Position numbers and translations under genes: made by a program | The notes under the pieces: model-generated | What the model saw: only the letters and a program-made list of their open reading frames with translations | The model's database searches: none | Told to the model about the DNA's origin: nothing | In this document: piece by piece, positions 53,920-64,000 of the stretch | How positions within the stretch are numbered: the first letter of the stretch is position 1 | How the letters are laid out: each line of letters opens with the position of its first letter | Assembly (NCBI GenBank): GCA_947172415.1 | Contig: OX359189.1 | Location: 8,880,501-8,944,500, forward strand | Source: Chondrosia reniformis | Taxonomy: Eukaryota; Porifera; Demospongiae; Chondrillida; Chondrillidae | Direction of reading: 5' to 3' | DNA: 64,000 nt

Positions 53920-55730
53920 CTCTTTTGGCAAGCTATTATTTGTTTAATATCTTGAAAGAGTATATAAACAACACTAACGTTCTTGAAGGAGTTGTAACTT
54001 GTTCATACTAATATTGGGAAGAGAAAAATTAAAGGAGAAAGTTATGATCTTTATGCAGAAACAGAAATCAAAGAAAAAGTGGGGTCTGTAAGGTTATACT
54101 AGGGGTTGACATAGTCCAAACATTGGCGGGGGCTACTACAAATGCTTGGAAGAATGTCCAAATGTCCAATATTAGGATCCACGACTGAAACATTTTCATG
54201 ACGTCATTACTAAAACAGTAAAATGGTGCCCATTTGTAAGGTGATCTGAGTAGTGACCCCGGCAGTAATAATTTAGCTAATACGGATTTGAATGAATTCG
54301 AGTGCGGAAATTCGACGATCAACGTAGCCCAGTGCAGCATGTGAGCAAATATATAGACTGCACATGCCACCGTACGCACGAAAGAGAATCAAATACACCT
54401 AAGTTAAAACCACCACTTACATACTACAACTGCTTCCAGTGTAATTCCACATAAGCCAATTTATTTACTAGAAAATGCAATGCTCATACTATCCCCATCT
54501 TTATCTGTCCTCTTTCTGCATTTCTGCAGGAATAGGCAGACCCCTCAAATCACACGATTCTGTCGTGTGTCACACGATTTAAGGCAAATCCTCACTATCT
54601 CACGATGAAGTCTTCTTTTCACACACTCGATCTGCTACTCTACAACCTAAAGCTTAGCCAAATCACCTAAAACTAAAAATGTACTAGCTAGCTACTTTGC
54701 CAGAGGGTAATTTTCAAAGCACATAAAATAAATAATCACTTTCTGCATTACGCAGTGGCCATCTTACTATGACGCTTGCATATAATTATAATCTATTTAT
54801 AATCTGAAGCCATCAGTGACTTTAATAGATAGTGCTAAAAAGGCCACTAAGGCCTACAACGATCAGCACAGAAAGTAACAAAACAGCAGACTATTATACC
54901 TTTTATTTACATTGTTTTGTAAGTCAACGTGTATGCCCATGCAAATTTTGTGAGCACAGCGAGTAAAAAGTTTACCGAACTGATAGCTAATAGACCCAAT
55001 CTCACTACAGCCTTCATTGCCAAGTTGAGAGGTCTGAATAGGCGCTTTCCTTCTATACAGCTGTGAACATTTTAACAAGCATAAACATTCAGTGAAGGCT
55101 TGCCCCACAATGCATTTTATTTCCTTCATGCATATATGTTGGCATATATGGCAATGTTGGCCTAGCTCGCTCTGGCCCAATAACAAAATTCATAGCTCGC
55201 AGGAATTCGTGTAGGTGTTCAGGTAAATGATTACCAACTCCAATAAATAATGACATTCATAGTTCTTTGGAATCAATCAAAGCAGCAGTCATGCAGTAAT
55301 TATAATTTCCACTGGAATACCCTTATATGTTTCATACAAAAGTTAAGGTTCTCTTGATAAAATAGGTCATGCATATGACAGAAAAATTATGGCCCTCCCT
55401 TCCACTAATAGATCAGTCCCTGGATACATATTTATACAGTGGAGTAGGAAGATGTTTTTCTGTAGGAGTGCTCCAAATTCCAGTTGATCAGTGTGATCAA
55501 GCAAATAGATTTAACACTGTCTCCATCCTAGATTCACTCATTGATTACTTACAAAAACTGTCTAGTAGCTTTGTCCAAATGGTATATTAAATTCATAGTT
55601 TACACAATAAGTCTAGGTATGCTGACCTTGCCCTTCTTTAAATCCATAATAAAATTCATTGTTTGTTTTCCAGGGAACTAGCTTAGTATACCATCTGTTT
55701 AAATATAAACTGAAAATAATGGACTGAGTC
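53920..55730. other. Intergenic; unassigned open segments
   Basis: Two open segments have some protein-like character but no partner exons or recognised motif: a minus-strand Cys-rich run at 54863-55186 and a plus-strand run at 55372-55590 (LIDYLQKLSSSFVQMVY). A small palindrome CACACGATTCTGTCGTGTGT lies near 54556. Confidence 0.35.
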
Positions 55731-56035
55731 AGTTCCCAGGGCTCACACTAATGGACTGAGGAAGTTCCCAGGGCTCACACTAATGGGGATCCTGCTCTAT
55801 ATAAATAGACTCTAGATCTACCCAATCTGGCTAGAGGGACTCATTGAATGAGAACCTCCTTGGCGTATGGGACCTGGGTTGCACCCACCGTGTCCTTTGA
55901 CCCTTGTACTTAACCCCCTTGAGCCTAACAGTGTGAGTCAAACTATATACTAACATTGACTCACAGAAGAGGACACACCGGTCCTCTTCTGTGAGTCAGT
56001 CAGTTCCCAGGGCTCACACTAATGGGGATCCTGCT
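55731..56035. repeat. Local duplications with an 18-bp perfect hairpin
   Basis: CAGTTCCCAGGGCTCACACT AATGG occurs at about 55731, 55766 and 56001. TGACTCACAGAAGAGGAC (55957-55974) pairs perfectly with 55981-55998 across a 6-base loop. The segment from about 55797 to 55980 is repeated almost exactly at 56950-57137, but without the right hairpin arm. Confidence 0.85.
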
Positions 56036-57625
56036 TTAGCCTATATCATGTCAGTGGAATGTACCATTTCATAGCTGCTCTGTCCACCTTATGTTGATGA
56101 TAACAGGTTTAGATTATAATATAGAGTACTACTTAGAATCCTGTCTACATTTCATTCACTACTATGCCATGAGGTTTTGTATTCTTAGTAGAGATGGCCC
56201 CAAAAACATGGCCTCCTTAGTCAATGTTCAGTTCAAAAAAATCAAATTAACAATGAATAGAATTTTGGTTTTGTTCAACTATTTTCCTTTGTATATGTTT
56301 TTCAAAATGTCAATGTTTAAATTTGCTATTGGATAATTAGAATTCTTCAGAAATGACATTCCTGACATTAAGGTAACCAAGATCTTGTAGTTTTACTATT
56401 TGACGATAGTCACACAAGTCTCAATCAATTATCTCAACAATGACCTTACAATAAAAAACAAAAACTATTGTTTTCTCCGGAAGTTATGTCATTCTTATAG
56501 TTAACCATCACTAAGCAATAAACAGTTATTATAGCTAGCTATGTAGTTCTAGATCATGCCACAGTAGTTAGTTTTAACGTTGATAATTTTGTGTACGTAT
56601 ATGTATACATATACTACATACCAACTAGTCGTTGTGTATGTAGGGGGTGTATATATGTAAACTAGGTGGGGCATAGTGTTCACAAGTATGCATATTTAGA
56701 TGTAATAAGTAAACTAATTACTAGTTAAGGTTATCTGTGCTTGCACTGCAACTATTTGTAAATGTAAGGTGTTTTTAAAGCTACATTTAGTTGATTGCAG
56801 TACTAAGTTGCAGCTGCTGTAGATTATAAAAATATACCCTGTGGTTGAAACATCCTGTTTAATGACTCCTCACCTCTGGACTAGTTGGTTCTCCAGTGCC
56901 TACGAGTACATCTATAGTGCATGATACCCCAAGCCTATATAGAGTAATCCTCTATATAAATAGACTCTAGATCTACCCAATCTGGCTAGAGGGACTCATT
57001 GAATGAGAACCTCCTTGGCGTATGGGACCTGGGTTGCACCCACCGTGTCCTTTGACCCTTGTACTTAACCCCCTTGAGCCTAACAGTATGAGTCAAACTA
57101 TATACTAACATTGACTCACAGAAGAGGACACACCGGGGGGGGCACAGACCCAGGTTCCCAATCACACTCTCTACAAGAGTGGAGATCCTATGTTACAATA
57201 CAAAAGAAAAGGGAAAAAAAAAAATTGTCCTGCTGCTGTTGAGCACTACTTCACGAGGCAGTGACTGCGCATGCTCGATACAGCCCTCAATCAAGGTATA
57301 GCGGATGCGACCGGTTCAGTTCATTAACCCCCTTTAATCTTCGATTAAACTTCATATTATTTATTGATTCTGTCAAGTAATTTGTTCAATTAGTACTATG
57401 GAAATGTACTTGCAAAGTTATACATGGACATATATAAGTGTATACAGTAGGTAGGGTATAGTGTTCACAAGTATGCCTAGCTAGTTAAGACTACCTGTGC
57501 TTGCATTGGGAGAAAACGTATCCCAAACTCTCACTTGGTTTAGTTCCTTATAGTTCTTTACTCTAAAAAGCTGATGTAGCATGTAAGAAAAATGGTGTTA
57601 ATTATTCATATATCTCTGTGTTTAG
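56036..57625. other. Intergenic; second copy of the 190-bp repeat
   Basis: 56950-57137 is the second copy of the 190-bp repeat (ACCCAATCTGGCTAGAGGGA and following). A Penelope-type 3' tail ending GCATGTAAGAAAAATGG lies at about 57530-57600. An open run at 56091-56336 has no supporting signals. Confidence 0.5.
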
Positions 57626-58161
57626 GAGACAGTTTGAAGAACTCCAGTGACTCCTTTGCAGCTAGCACTAGAAAACTTTCCACCTCTGACATTGGATCAT
57701 GGAGTGATGGAGTGATGGAGTGAAAACGAAGTACCAGTCCAGCCGGCAGCATGGCAACACTGAGAGGTGGATCTGTAGAGCTTCAATCAATCAATCTCTG
57801 CTAATTCTGTAAACCACACTTTACCAAATTTGATCGCACCCCTTCACCTGATACAGCTAGACATGGGTCCTTTAGGCTGAGCCTTTCCCTCCGTTCCCCA
57901 TCACACCAGTGCACACCCATCCATCACCATCAACCAGCCAGAGTACCAATCTGCTGATATAGAAATTCTTAAAGACAGTGTAGTTCCTCCAAAGTCTAGC
58001 CATGCTCTTAATTCTGAAGATGCCACAGTCCAGTCAATCAGTAAAGTGAACTGCCTTAGCACATCTACAAGACTTGTATATAGTAACTTGAGCCATTTAA
58101 GTTTCAAGAATGTGAATCTACCTAATTATCATTTGGAAACTACTGGAAATGTTTCATTGTA
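57626..58161 (+). CDS. Orphan 3' exons with tyrosine motifs, gene unidentified
   Basis: The best segment, 57915-58161, follows an excellent polypyrimidine tract and CACCAG acceptor and stays open for 82 codons to TAA. It contains INQPEYQSADIEIL, LVYSNLSHL and NLPNYHLE; LVYSNL fits the ITIM consensus. An upstream segment at 57626-57722 follows a GTTTAG acceptor (LSTSDIGSWSDG) but ends in TGA, so the link between the two is unproven. AATAAA is at about 58372. It may be the tail of another receptor whose 5' exons are lost or not recognised. Confidence 0.45.
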
Positions 58162-60035
58162 AATCTGTACCTTTAATTACCTTTTGGCAAGAGTTTTAAA
58201 TAACTTGCAATTGCCTTAAATACTTGAGAGCAAAACACATGGTGTACTTAATACATACATAAGTATAAGTGCTCTGAAGAGAGATCAGCAGGAGCTCGAG
58301 GTTTGAAAGCTACAGAGCTAATTATATAAAATGCGAAAATTGAGAAATATTGTATTATAACTGATGCAGTAATAAAGGTGTGCTATATGCTAATCTTATT
58401 TTCGCTTGGCAATTCATGATCACTAGAAGATCTAAACTACATATATCACTCTTTCCACTTAACTAGTAATCTTCTTAAAATGAGATCAATCACAGGCTGA
58501 GTGATACTACATTATAGCTGTATGGTTTAATTAGTGCTTATTCAAACTAGAATCAACATGTATTTCTGCTGAGCTGTTGTCCTACATTAAAAAAGGAAAA
58601 AATGCTAAATGGTATATATTTGAAATGTGGTCTTAGCCAATGTCCTTCTCCGTCCAGTTCTTTTATATAAATGATTAATAAGGTTATTATACTAAAGACT
58701 AAATAACTGTAAGAAATGTACATGTCAAAGAATAATAGATTCTCTGGAATTTGTATGTATAAAATGATTGTATAATATACGTATAGGCAAATGAAAGTAA
58801 CCTCCCTCTCCTACAAATGTCTTCAAAGCAATACATTTTTTAGTGTTTTTTCGAAAGACTAGGTCTCAGTAGGTTTAATCATAATTCTCTGCATTTGAAG
58901 GACATGATGCAATAGCTATATATACAATATATAGCCAGTAATTATATCTCAATGCAGTCCATTGTATCATTATGTGTTATGTATATACATACATATTAAT
59001 GATCAAAGATTACAGAATTATGTATTACATTATCAGTATACGTTTGTGTAGTTTGACAAAAGCTACAGATACATATATTGGAACCAACTACAAAGCTATT
59101 ATTATATATACAGCACAAAATATTTGTGGAGTGGTTATAAATACCCCACGCATGTCCTTGAATGAATCACCATGAACTAAATTATCTTTAACTTGTATTG
59201 CATGGTTATTAGTAAATATGGAATCAGTACAATAAGCAGTATATAGTACTAATAATAACTATTAAAAAGTACAAATGTTAAAGCCTTAGAGTTCACACTA
59301 CACTCAGCAGTTGCAATGTCCTAACCAATACAGATTCCAACTATACAAAGAGAAGAACAAGTTCATTACAAATGAATCATAATGAATCCATTCATTTCAA
59401 ACTCACGAGAATCTGAGAATTAACTGGAGCTGAAGAATAAGATGAGATGCTCGCGACAACTGAAGCACTCAAAACTAGTTAATAGTATATACTAAAGAGA
59501 TGGGTCCAGAAAGTTCTGCATTTTTATTGGGCACCATCCAATGGTAGTAGCCATGTATCTTGCAACCAACCAACTTGTTGAAGCTATAAATGTTGAATTC
59601 CTTCTTCAACCCACTTGTATTCAGTATACAAATCTAGAAAACTGTCCTCTGACCAATAATTTAGTTGCATGAAGCCGGCGCCATTGTCTGTAGCCTTGCT
59701 TGCAGCCTATATATGTACAATATGTTTATTGAAGTATATAATATTGCTTGCCAAAGGTAAATGACTTACCAAGCACCTGCCCCAGACATGCCAATTAATG
59801 GATTGTTCCATCTTTGAATAGAAACAGCTAAATAATATGTGTAAGTGCTCTGAAGAGATTATTCATACATACATATAGGTATATACATATACGATGTACA
59901 TACATAACATGGCAATACAATACACATATACACACTCACTATGCATGTGTCACCAATCTCATCTTTGAACTCCAATGACGCATAGTTCTAATCTTCTACT
60001 GAATGCACAGCTTTAAGAGCTGCATATCCCGTTCA
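58162..60035. other. Intergenic
   Basis: No exon is supported. The end, 59870-60035, is the uninterrupted copy of the sequence into which the Penelope-like element inserted at 37.3 kb. Confidence 0.5.
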
Positions 60036-63000
60036 TTATAGCATTCTAATTAATATAAGATGTGTGAGCGCTCTGAAGAGATCAGGAGGCTTTCTTTCAG
60101 GTCTCCCAGGAGGTTTAGCTTTACTGGGCATGATCAGAAGTGACTCCATTTTATTGACACTTGACCAGAGGTGTAGTACCATTAGTTCTGTGTACAAAGA
60201 GGTACACAGAGCTACTTGATCCTGTTCTGTTGTTAGGCTGCCAGGAGGTTGTCCATTTGGATCCACTTCAAAGAGTCCAAACCACCATCCCAGATTCTTT
60301 AAAGCCTGCTTAGATGATGAGAAAAGAAAACACATAGTATATTAAACTAATAATGCAGAAGTTCTAATCATCCATAAAAATATAAAAGGGTTCCTATATA
60401 TGTGTTAACTGACCTTGCACATTGAGTTTGTAGAGTAAGAATTCACTGCTGTGCAAACCTTGGAAATGACATCACTCACTATACAAATGTATGTTATGTA
60501 TAAGTTTCTAAATGATACGTATCTATTTGTCCAATTATTATCAATATCTTTTCAAAATATAATACTTTTAGTTATATTGGGTTACTGCATGATGAAGGGT
60601 GATATTCCCAGACACAGCTACGTACATATCTGCCCAGTGGAAAGGGAAACTCTTGTATATATCCTCATCTGAAGTTCTCGCTAGGTCTAGTTTAGTTTAG
60701 TATAGGCTTTTTACATAGTATGTAGGAGAGTGGTGCTTTAATTTACCCCTACATATTAATCATCTGATTAAAACACATCTTCTAATGTCGTTTGTACGCA
60801 GTTTGAATGTACAACATTACCTGAAATATGAACTGAAGCAATCGGTCCCAGGGAATTATATGAGCCTAGATTTTGTAGACAAAGAAAGATACATGTAGGT
60901 ACCAGTTGGTATATACTGAGTACTTTTGTATATGTACAGTAAGGTGTACTAGGTAGTACTAGTACTGTAGCTCTAGTTGCATTCATGGATCTGGTTACCA
61001 GGAGCTATCAGCAACATGAAATTGTTAGCTGTTCATGGCAATGAGGAGAATTAAGTTTTGCCATTTAATTAGGAAAAGGGTTTTGAGACGACAAATATAA
61101 TTCCACTTCATTGTTCATGTATAAATTGAGTTGGATGTGCACTAGTGCTTCTTGCACTAGACATACGTACCATCAAACCTCATTTTCATCTTCAAATTCA
61201 CACTGCTACTGAAGATACCCTTCATAAAAAGCAATATTTGGACACGTTTAACTTGATATAATCTTAACAAATATTCAGAGTAGTAAAAGTAACTCTTGTA
61301 CTTACAAGAGCTAAATAAGCTACCTTCAACACAGTTTCCTTTGTTGGTGTTAAAATGGTGATTGCTTGATCATCTAGTTCAGTGTCATCTTCAGGGATAA
61401 CATCATCTTCCATATCAACCTTCCCTTCGCTTTCATCATCATCTAATTGGTCAACTAGACGTTCAGCAGTGTTGTTCTCCTGAGACACCAGATATACAGT
61501 ACATATATACATACATACACAATACATGTATTGCACTACCAGTGCAATACATGCACAAGCACACTTATGATAGAGTATCAGCAGAGCTACATAGTTTAAT
61601 AAATGGAGATGCAGCATACAGCTAGTTTAATAGAGCATGATCAGATGCAGATTACATACATGTTAAAGTAAGTAAGTTAGCATAATATACTGTATATACA
61701 GGTACCCACCTCCCTGACACCGTTGTATGTAAGTTGAAAGTTTGGTAATAGAGGTGTACTACCTAGTACTACTGCACTTTTGTCATCACCATGGAAACCA
61801 GACTCCTCCACAGGAAAAGGCGGCTGATTTATGATGATGATGCATATATTCAAAATAATTGCAACACTATGTTAATGATTAATTAATCACTCAATCACTT
61901 AATCTCACTTCATTTCCACCATTCATCTTCACAGGACTCACACTGTAGCTGCCAACAAACTAGGAGAATGCAAAAATATATAAAATTATATACTGATGCA
62001 GTTACAAAGGTGGAACAGCTGTGTTATATATGCTAATTAATACCTACCTCATCTTTGATTATCACTTCACTATGAGACTGTAAGGTATTGAAATAATTAC
62101 AAGAACATGACAATCAAATGAATGCACTGCATACATACGTATAAAACTACACATTGGTCAAATTATATAATACATGATGACAGAGCATGTACTCTACTAT
62201 GTACATTCATCTCAAAACATGGAAATTACTCAATAGTACAATCAGTGGGGTACACTGATAAATTACATTTCTCAATACTCATTCAAAAAAGGGCTAACTT
62301 ACTCCATTTCTGTTTTGAGCAGTGCATTGATTCAATGAGTTCTAAAAGTTAAAATGAAACAAAAGGAATTAGTCTGTATTGTCAATGGTAACCTTTGGAG
62401 ACAAACCTGAAAGCTTGAGTTTTGTGCCAATTTCACCATCTGTTTATGAAGAAATTCATTAGTAACAATACTCCCACTCGCACACTTATATAGTATTCAC
62501 AAATCACAACTCTTACAGCAGTTTTTTCTTCATTGTAGCTTGCTTCTTTCTTTGCAGAGATGCAAGGTTTTTCAGTAGCCTTGAGATTTAGTTGGCGCTT
62601 CATCTAACATACAAGAGATACAAAGACCAGTGGTTAACCATCATCCATCTTAGACACAAGTCAAAAAGAAGTAACAAATATACACAACATGTGACATCAT
62701 TGCCTACTTGTGCTTCGGTCAAATAGTTCTGAAAGTAGAATATTGGGATGGTCCTACCAGGTACCAGTTGATCTTTTGGACTGCTGGTTTCTTCAGTACA
62801 AGATTGTGACTATATGAAGTTACAGAAACAAGCTGTTATATACGTATATATAATAACAGCTACAATCATTTGACTCATAATCATAATCATTCAGAGCTCA
62901 GACTGAACGTGTGCCTCAGTCAAATAGTTCTGAGACTAGAAGGTCAAACCAGGTACCAGTTGACCTTTTGTATAGTTAGTGGCTATTGTATTTACAGAAC

Positions 63001-64000
63001 TAGTATATAAAGAGCTACATGTACAATCATTTGATTATTATATATCACAAAATTATTTACATGTACATATACGTATATTGGTTGGTTGGATATGATTTGA
63101 GCATCAGCAACACTTATTATTAATCAAAGAATTAGGACGTTTCGACCCGTAGGTTTCTCTACCCTATGATTAACACTTTAATTTATTTTTATCTAAATTC
63201 ATTTTATCTCCTAACCTATCCTTTACCACCCGGAATATTACATCATAACTCATCACACATCACCTTCTATTTAAACTGGTCTACGTATATAATCAAACTG
63301 TATACGTAGAACTCACAGAGTCTTTGTGTTTAGTGTAGCCCTTATCCATCGTAAGAACACTCTCAGTAATAGCTTTATCCAACTTAGTCTTGCCATCACC
63401 TTCATCCAACTCAGTCTTGACACCACCTTCATCCAACTCAGTCTTGTCACCACCTTCATCCAGCTCAGTCTTGTCACCACCTTCATCCAACTCAGTCTTG
63501 TCACCACCTTCATCCAACTTAGTCTTGCCATCACCTTCATCCAACTCAGTCTTGACACCACCTTCATCCAGCTCAGTCTTGCCATCACATTCATCCAGCT
63601 CAGTCTTGACACCACCTTCATCCAGCTCAGTCTTGTCACCACCTTCATCCAGCTCAGTCTTGCCACCACATTCATCCAGCTCAGTCTTGACACCACCTTC
63701 ATCCAGCTCAGTCTTGTCACCACCTTCATCCAACTCAGTCTTGCCACCACATTCATCCAGCTCAGTCTTGACACCACCTTCATCCAGCTCAGTCTTGCCA
63801 TCACCTTCATCCAGCTCAGTCTTGACACCACCTTCATCCAGCTCAGTCTTGCCATCACATTCATCCAGCTCAGTCTTGACACCACCTTCATCCAGCTCAG
63901 TCTTGTCACCACCTTCATCCAGCTCAGTCTTGCCACCACATTCATCCAGCTCAGTCTTGACACCACCTTCATCCAGCTCAGTCTTGTCACCACCTTCATC
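60036..64000 (-). CDS. Acidic repeat protein of unknown function (5' end beyond window)
   Basis: Exons, all phase 0, are: beyond 64000 to 63317, 62809-62708, 62603-62517, 62439-62407, 62341-62303, 62077-62048, 61959-61909, 61823-61710, 61479-61306, 61202-61179, 60865-60821 and 60305-60036 (TAA). The 5' exon is an array of ten-residue units such as TELDEGGDK. Later exons are small (8-58 codons), polar and acidic (DQLDDDESEGKVDMEDD). The last, 89 codons, contains NLGWWFGLFEVDPNGQPPG, MPSKAKPPGRPERKPPD and a Leu-rich end. No transmembrane helix or known domain is seen. Uniform phase 0 allows exon skipping without frameshift. Small-exon assignments rest on splice consensus and phase only. Confidence 0.6.
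60590..60735 (+). mobile_element. Orphan 3' tail of a Penelope-like element
   Basis: GATGAAGGGTGATATTCCCA GACAC, GCCCAGTGGAAAGGG and AGTATGTAGGAGAGTGG follow in the same order as in the 3' UTR of the element at 37.3-38.8 kb, at moderate identity. It lies between the last two exons of the 60-64 kb gene. Confidence 0.65.
62890..62975 (-). pseudogene. Decayed duplicate of the 62.7-62.8 kb exon
   Basis: GGTCAACTGGTACCTGG and TCAGAACTATTTGACTGAGG on the minus strand repeat the exon 62809-62708 (QLVPG, QNYLTEA), but an in-frame TAG sits between them and no acceptor or donor is evident. A failed local exon duplication. Confidence 0.6.
63370..64000 (-). repeat. Coding 30-bp tandem array
   Basis: At least 20 units of 30 bp encode (K)TELDEGG(D/V)K and variants with DECGGK or DEGDGK. 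Higher-order order (GGD, GGV, CGG, GGD, GGV, CDG, GGV, GDG) repeats at about 240 bp. The other long minus-strand frame here (RLSWMKVV) is a shadow. The array continues past the right edge. Confidence 0.93.

Noticed and set aside
63313..63999. Second minus-strand frame rich in RLSWMKVV
   Set aside because: Shadow of the 30-bp array. The TELDEGGDK frame continues in phase into the downstream exons; this one does not.

Overview
The window is animal nuclear DNA: AT-rich, with genes split by GT-AG introns, polyadenylation signals, several classes of retrotransposon and DNA-transposon debris, and minisatellites. The gene style (many short phase-1 immunoglobulin-like and fibronectin-III exons, short introns, TACGTA-rich intergenic DNA, Penelope-like elements) suggests a demosponge such as Amphimedon. 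That assignment is inference, not proof. Exon borders below were read by eye from splice consensus and checked for phase; every model called complete closes in frame.

The centre of the window (about 8-54 kb) is a cluster of related cell-surface genes, named here R0-R7 plus S1. The standard plan is signal peptide, Ig, FN3, Ig, FN3, transmembrane segment, cytoplasmic tail, with one exon per domain and phase 1 at nearly every junction. R1 (11.5-14.3 kb), R3 (17.3-19.8 kb), R5 (40.3-45.1 kb) and R6 (49.2-51.7 kb) follow this plan. R2 is a short secreted relative, S1 a one-Ig protein with a GPI-type tail, R0 a broken copy, and R7 an inverted copy head-to-head with R6 carrying an early stop. R4 (28.4-36.3 kb) has two possible 3' modules. 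The tails carry tyrosine motifs: an ITAM-like pair in R1, a tandem ITIM-like pair on an alternative R3 exon, and NPxY-YxxL in R4 and R6. This looks like a tandemly expanded family of activating and inhibitory-type receptors, comparable in logic to invertebrate allorecognition loci.

Other genes: 3' exons of an unidentified + strand gene (438-900); an unidentified minus gene (2.07 to about 2.94 kb); an EXOSC8/Rrp43-like exosome subunit with apparent frameshifts (6.6-8.1 kb); a two-exon + strand gene joining a Cys-rich zinc-type module to a PD-(D/E)XK nuclease-like domain (26.0-27.8 kb), with a decayed copy at 39.6-40.0 kb; an orphan + strand tail exon near 58 kb; and an acidic repeat protein running off the right edge (60.0-64.0 kb, minus).

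Mobile DNA includes a dead non-LTR element (20.3-21.6 kb), a pogo/Tigger-like transposase relic (22.3-22.8 kb), a LINE C-terminus (34.2-35.6 kb), a Penelope-like RT (37.3-38.8 kb) with several orphan 3' tails, a TIR element (9.67-10.31 kb), foldback elements with hammerhead-like cores, and a 984-bp near-perfect palindrome (47.84-48.83 kb). Minisatellites lie at 5.23-6.06, 26.83-27.40, 31.0-32.0 (coding), 33.4-34.1 and 63.37-64.0 kb (coding).
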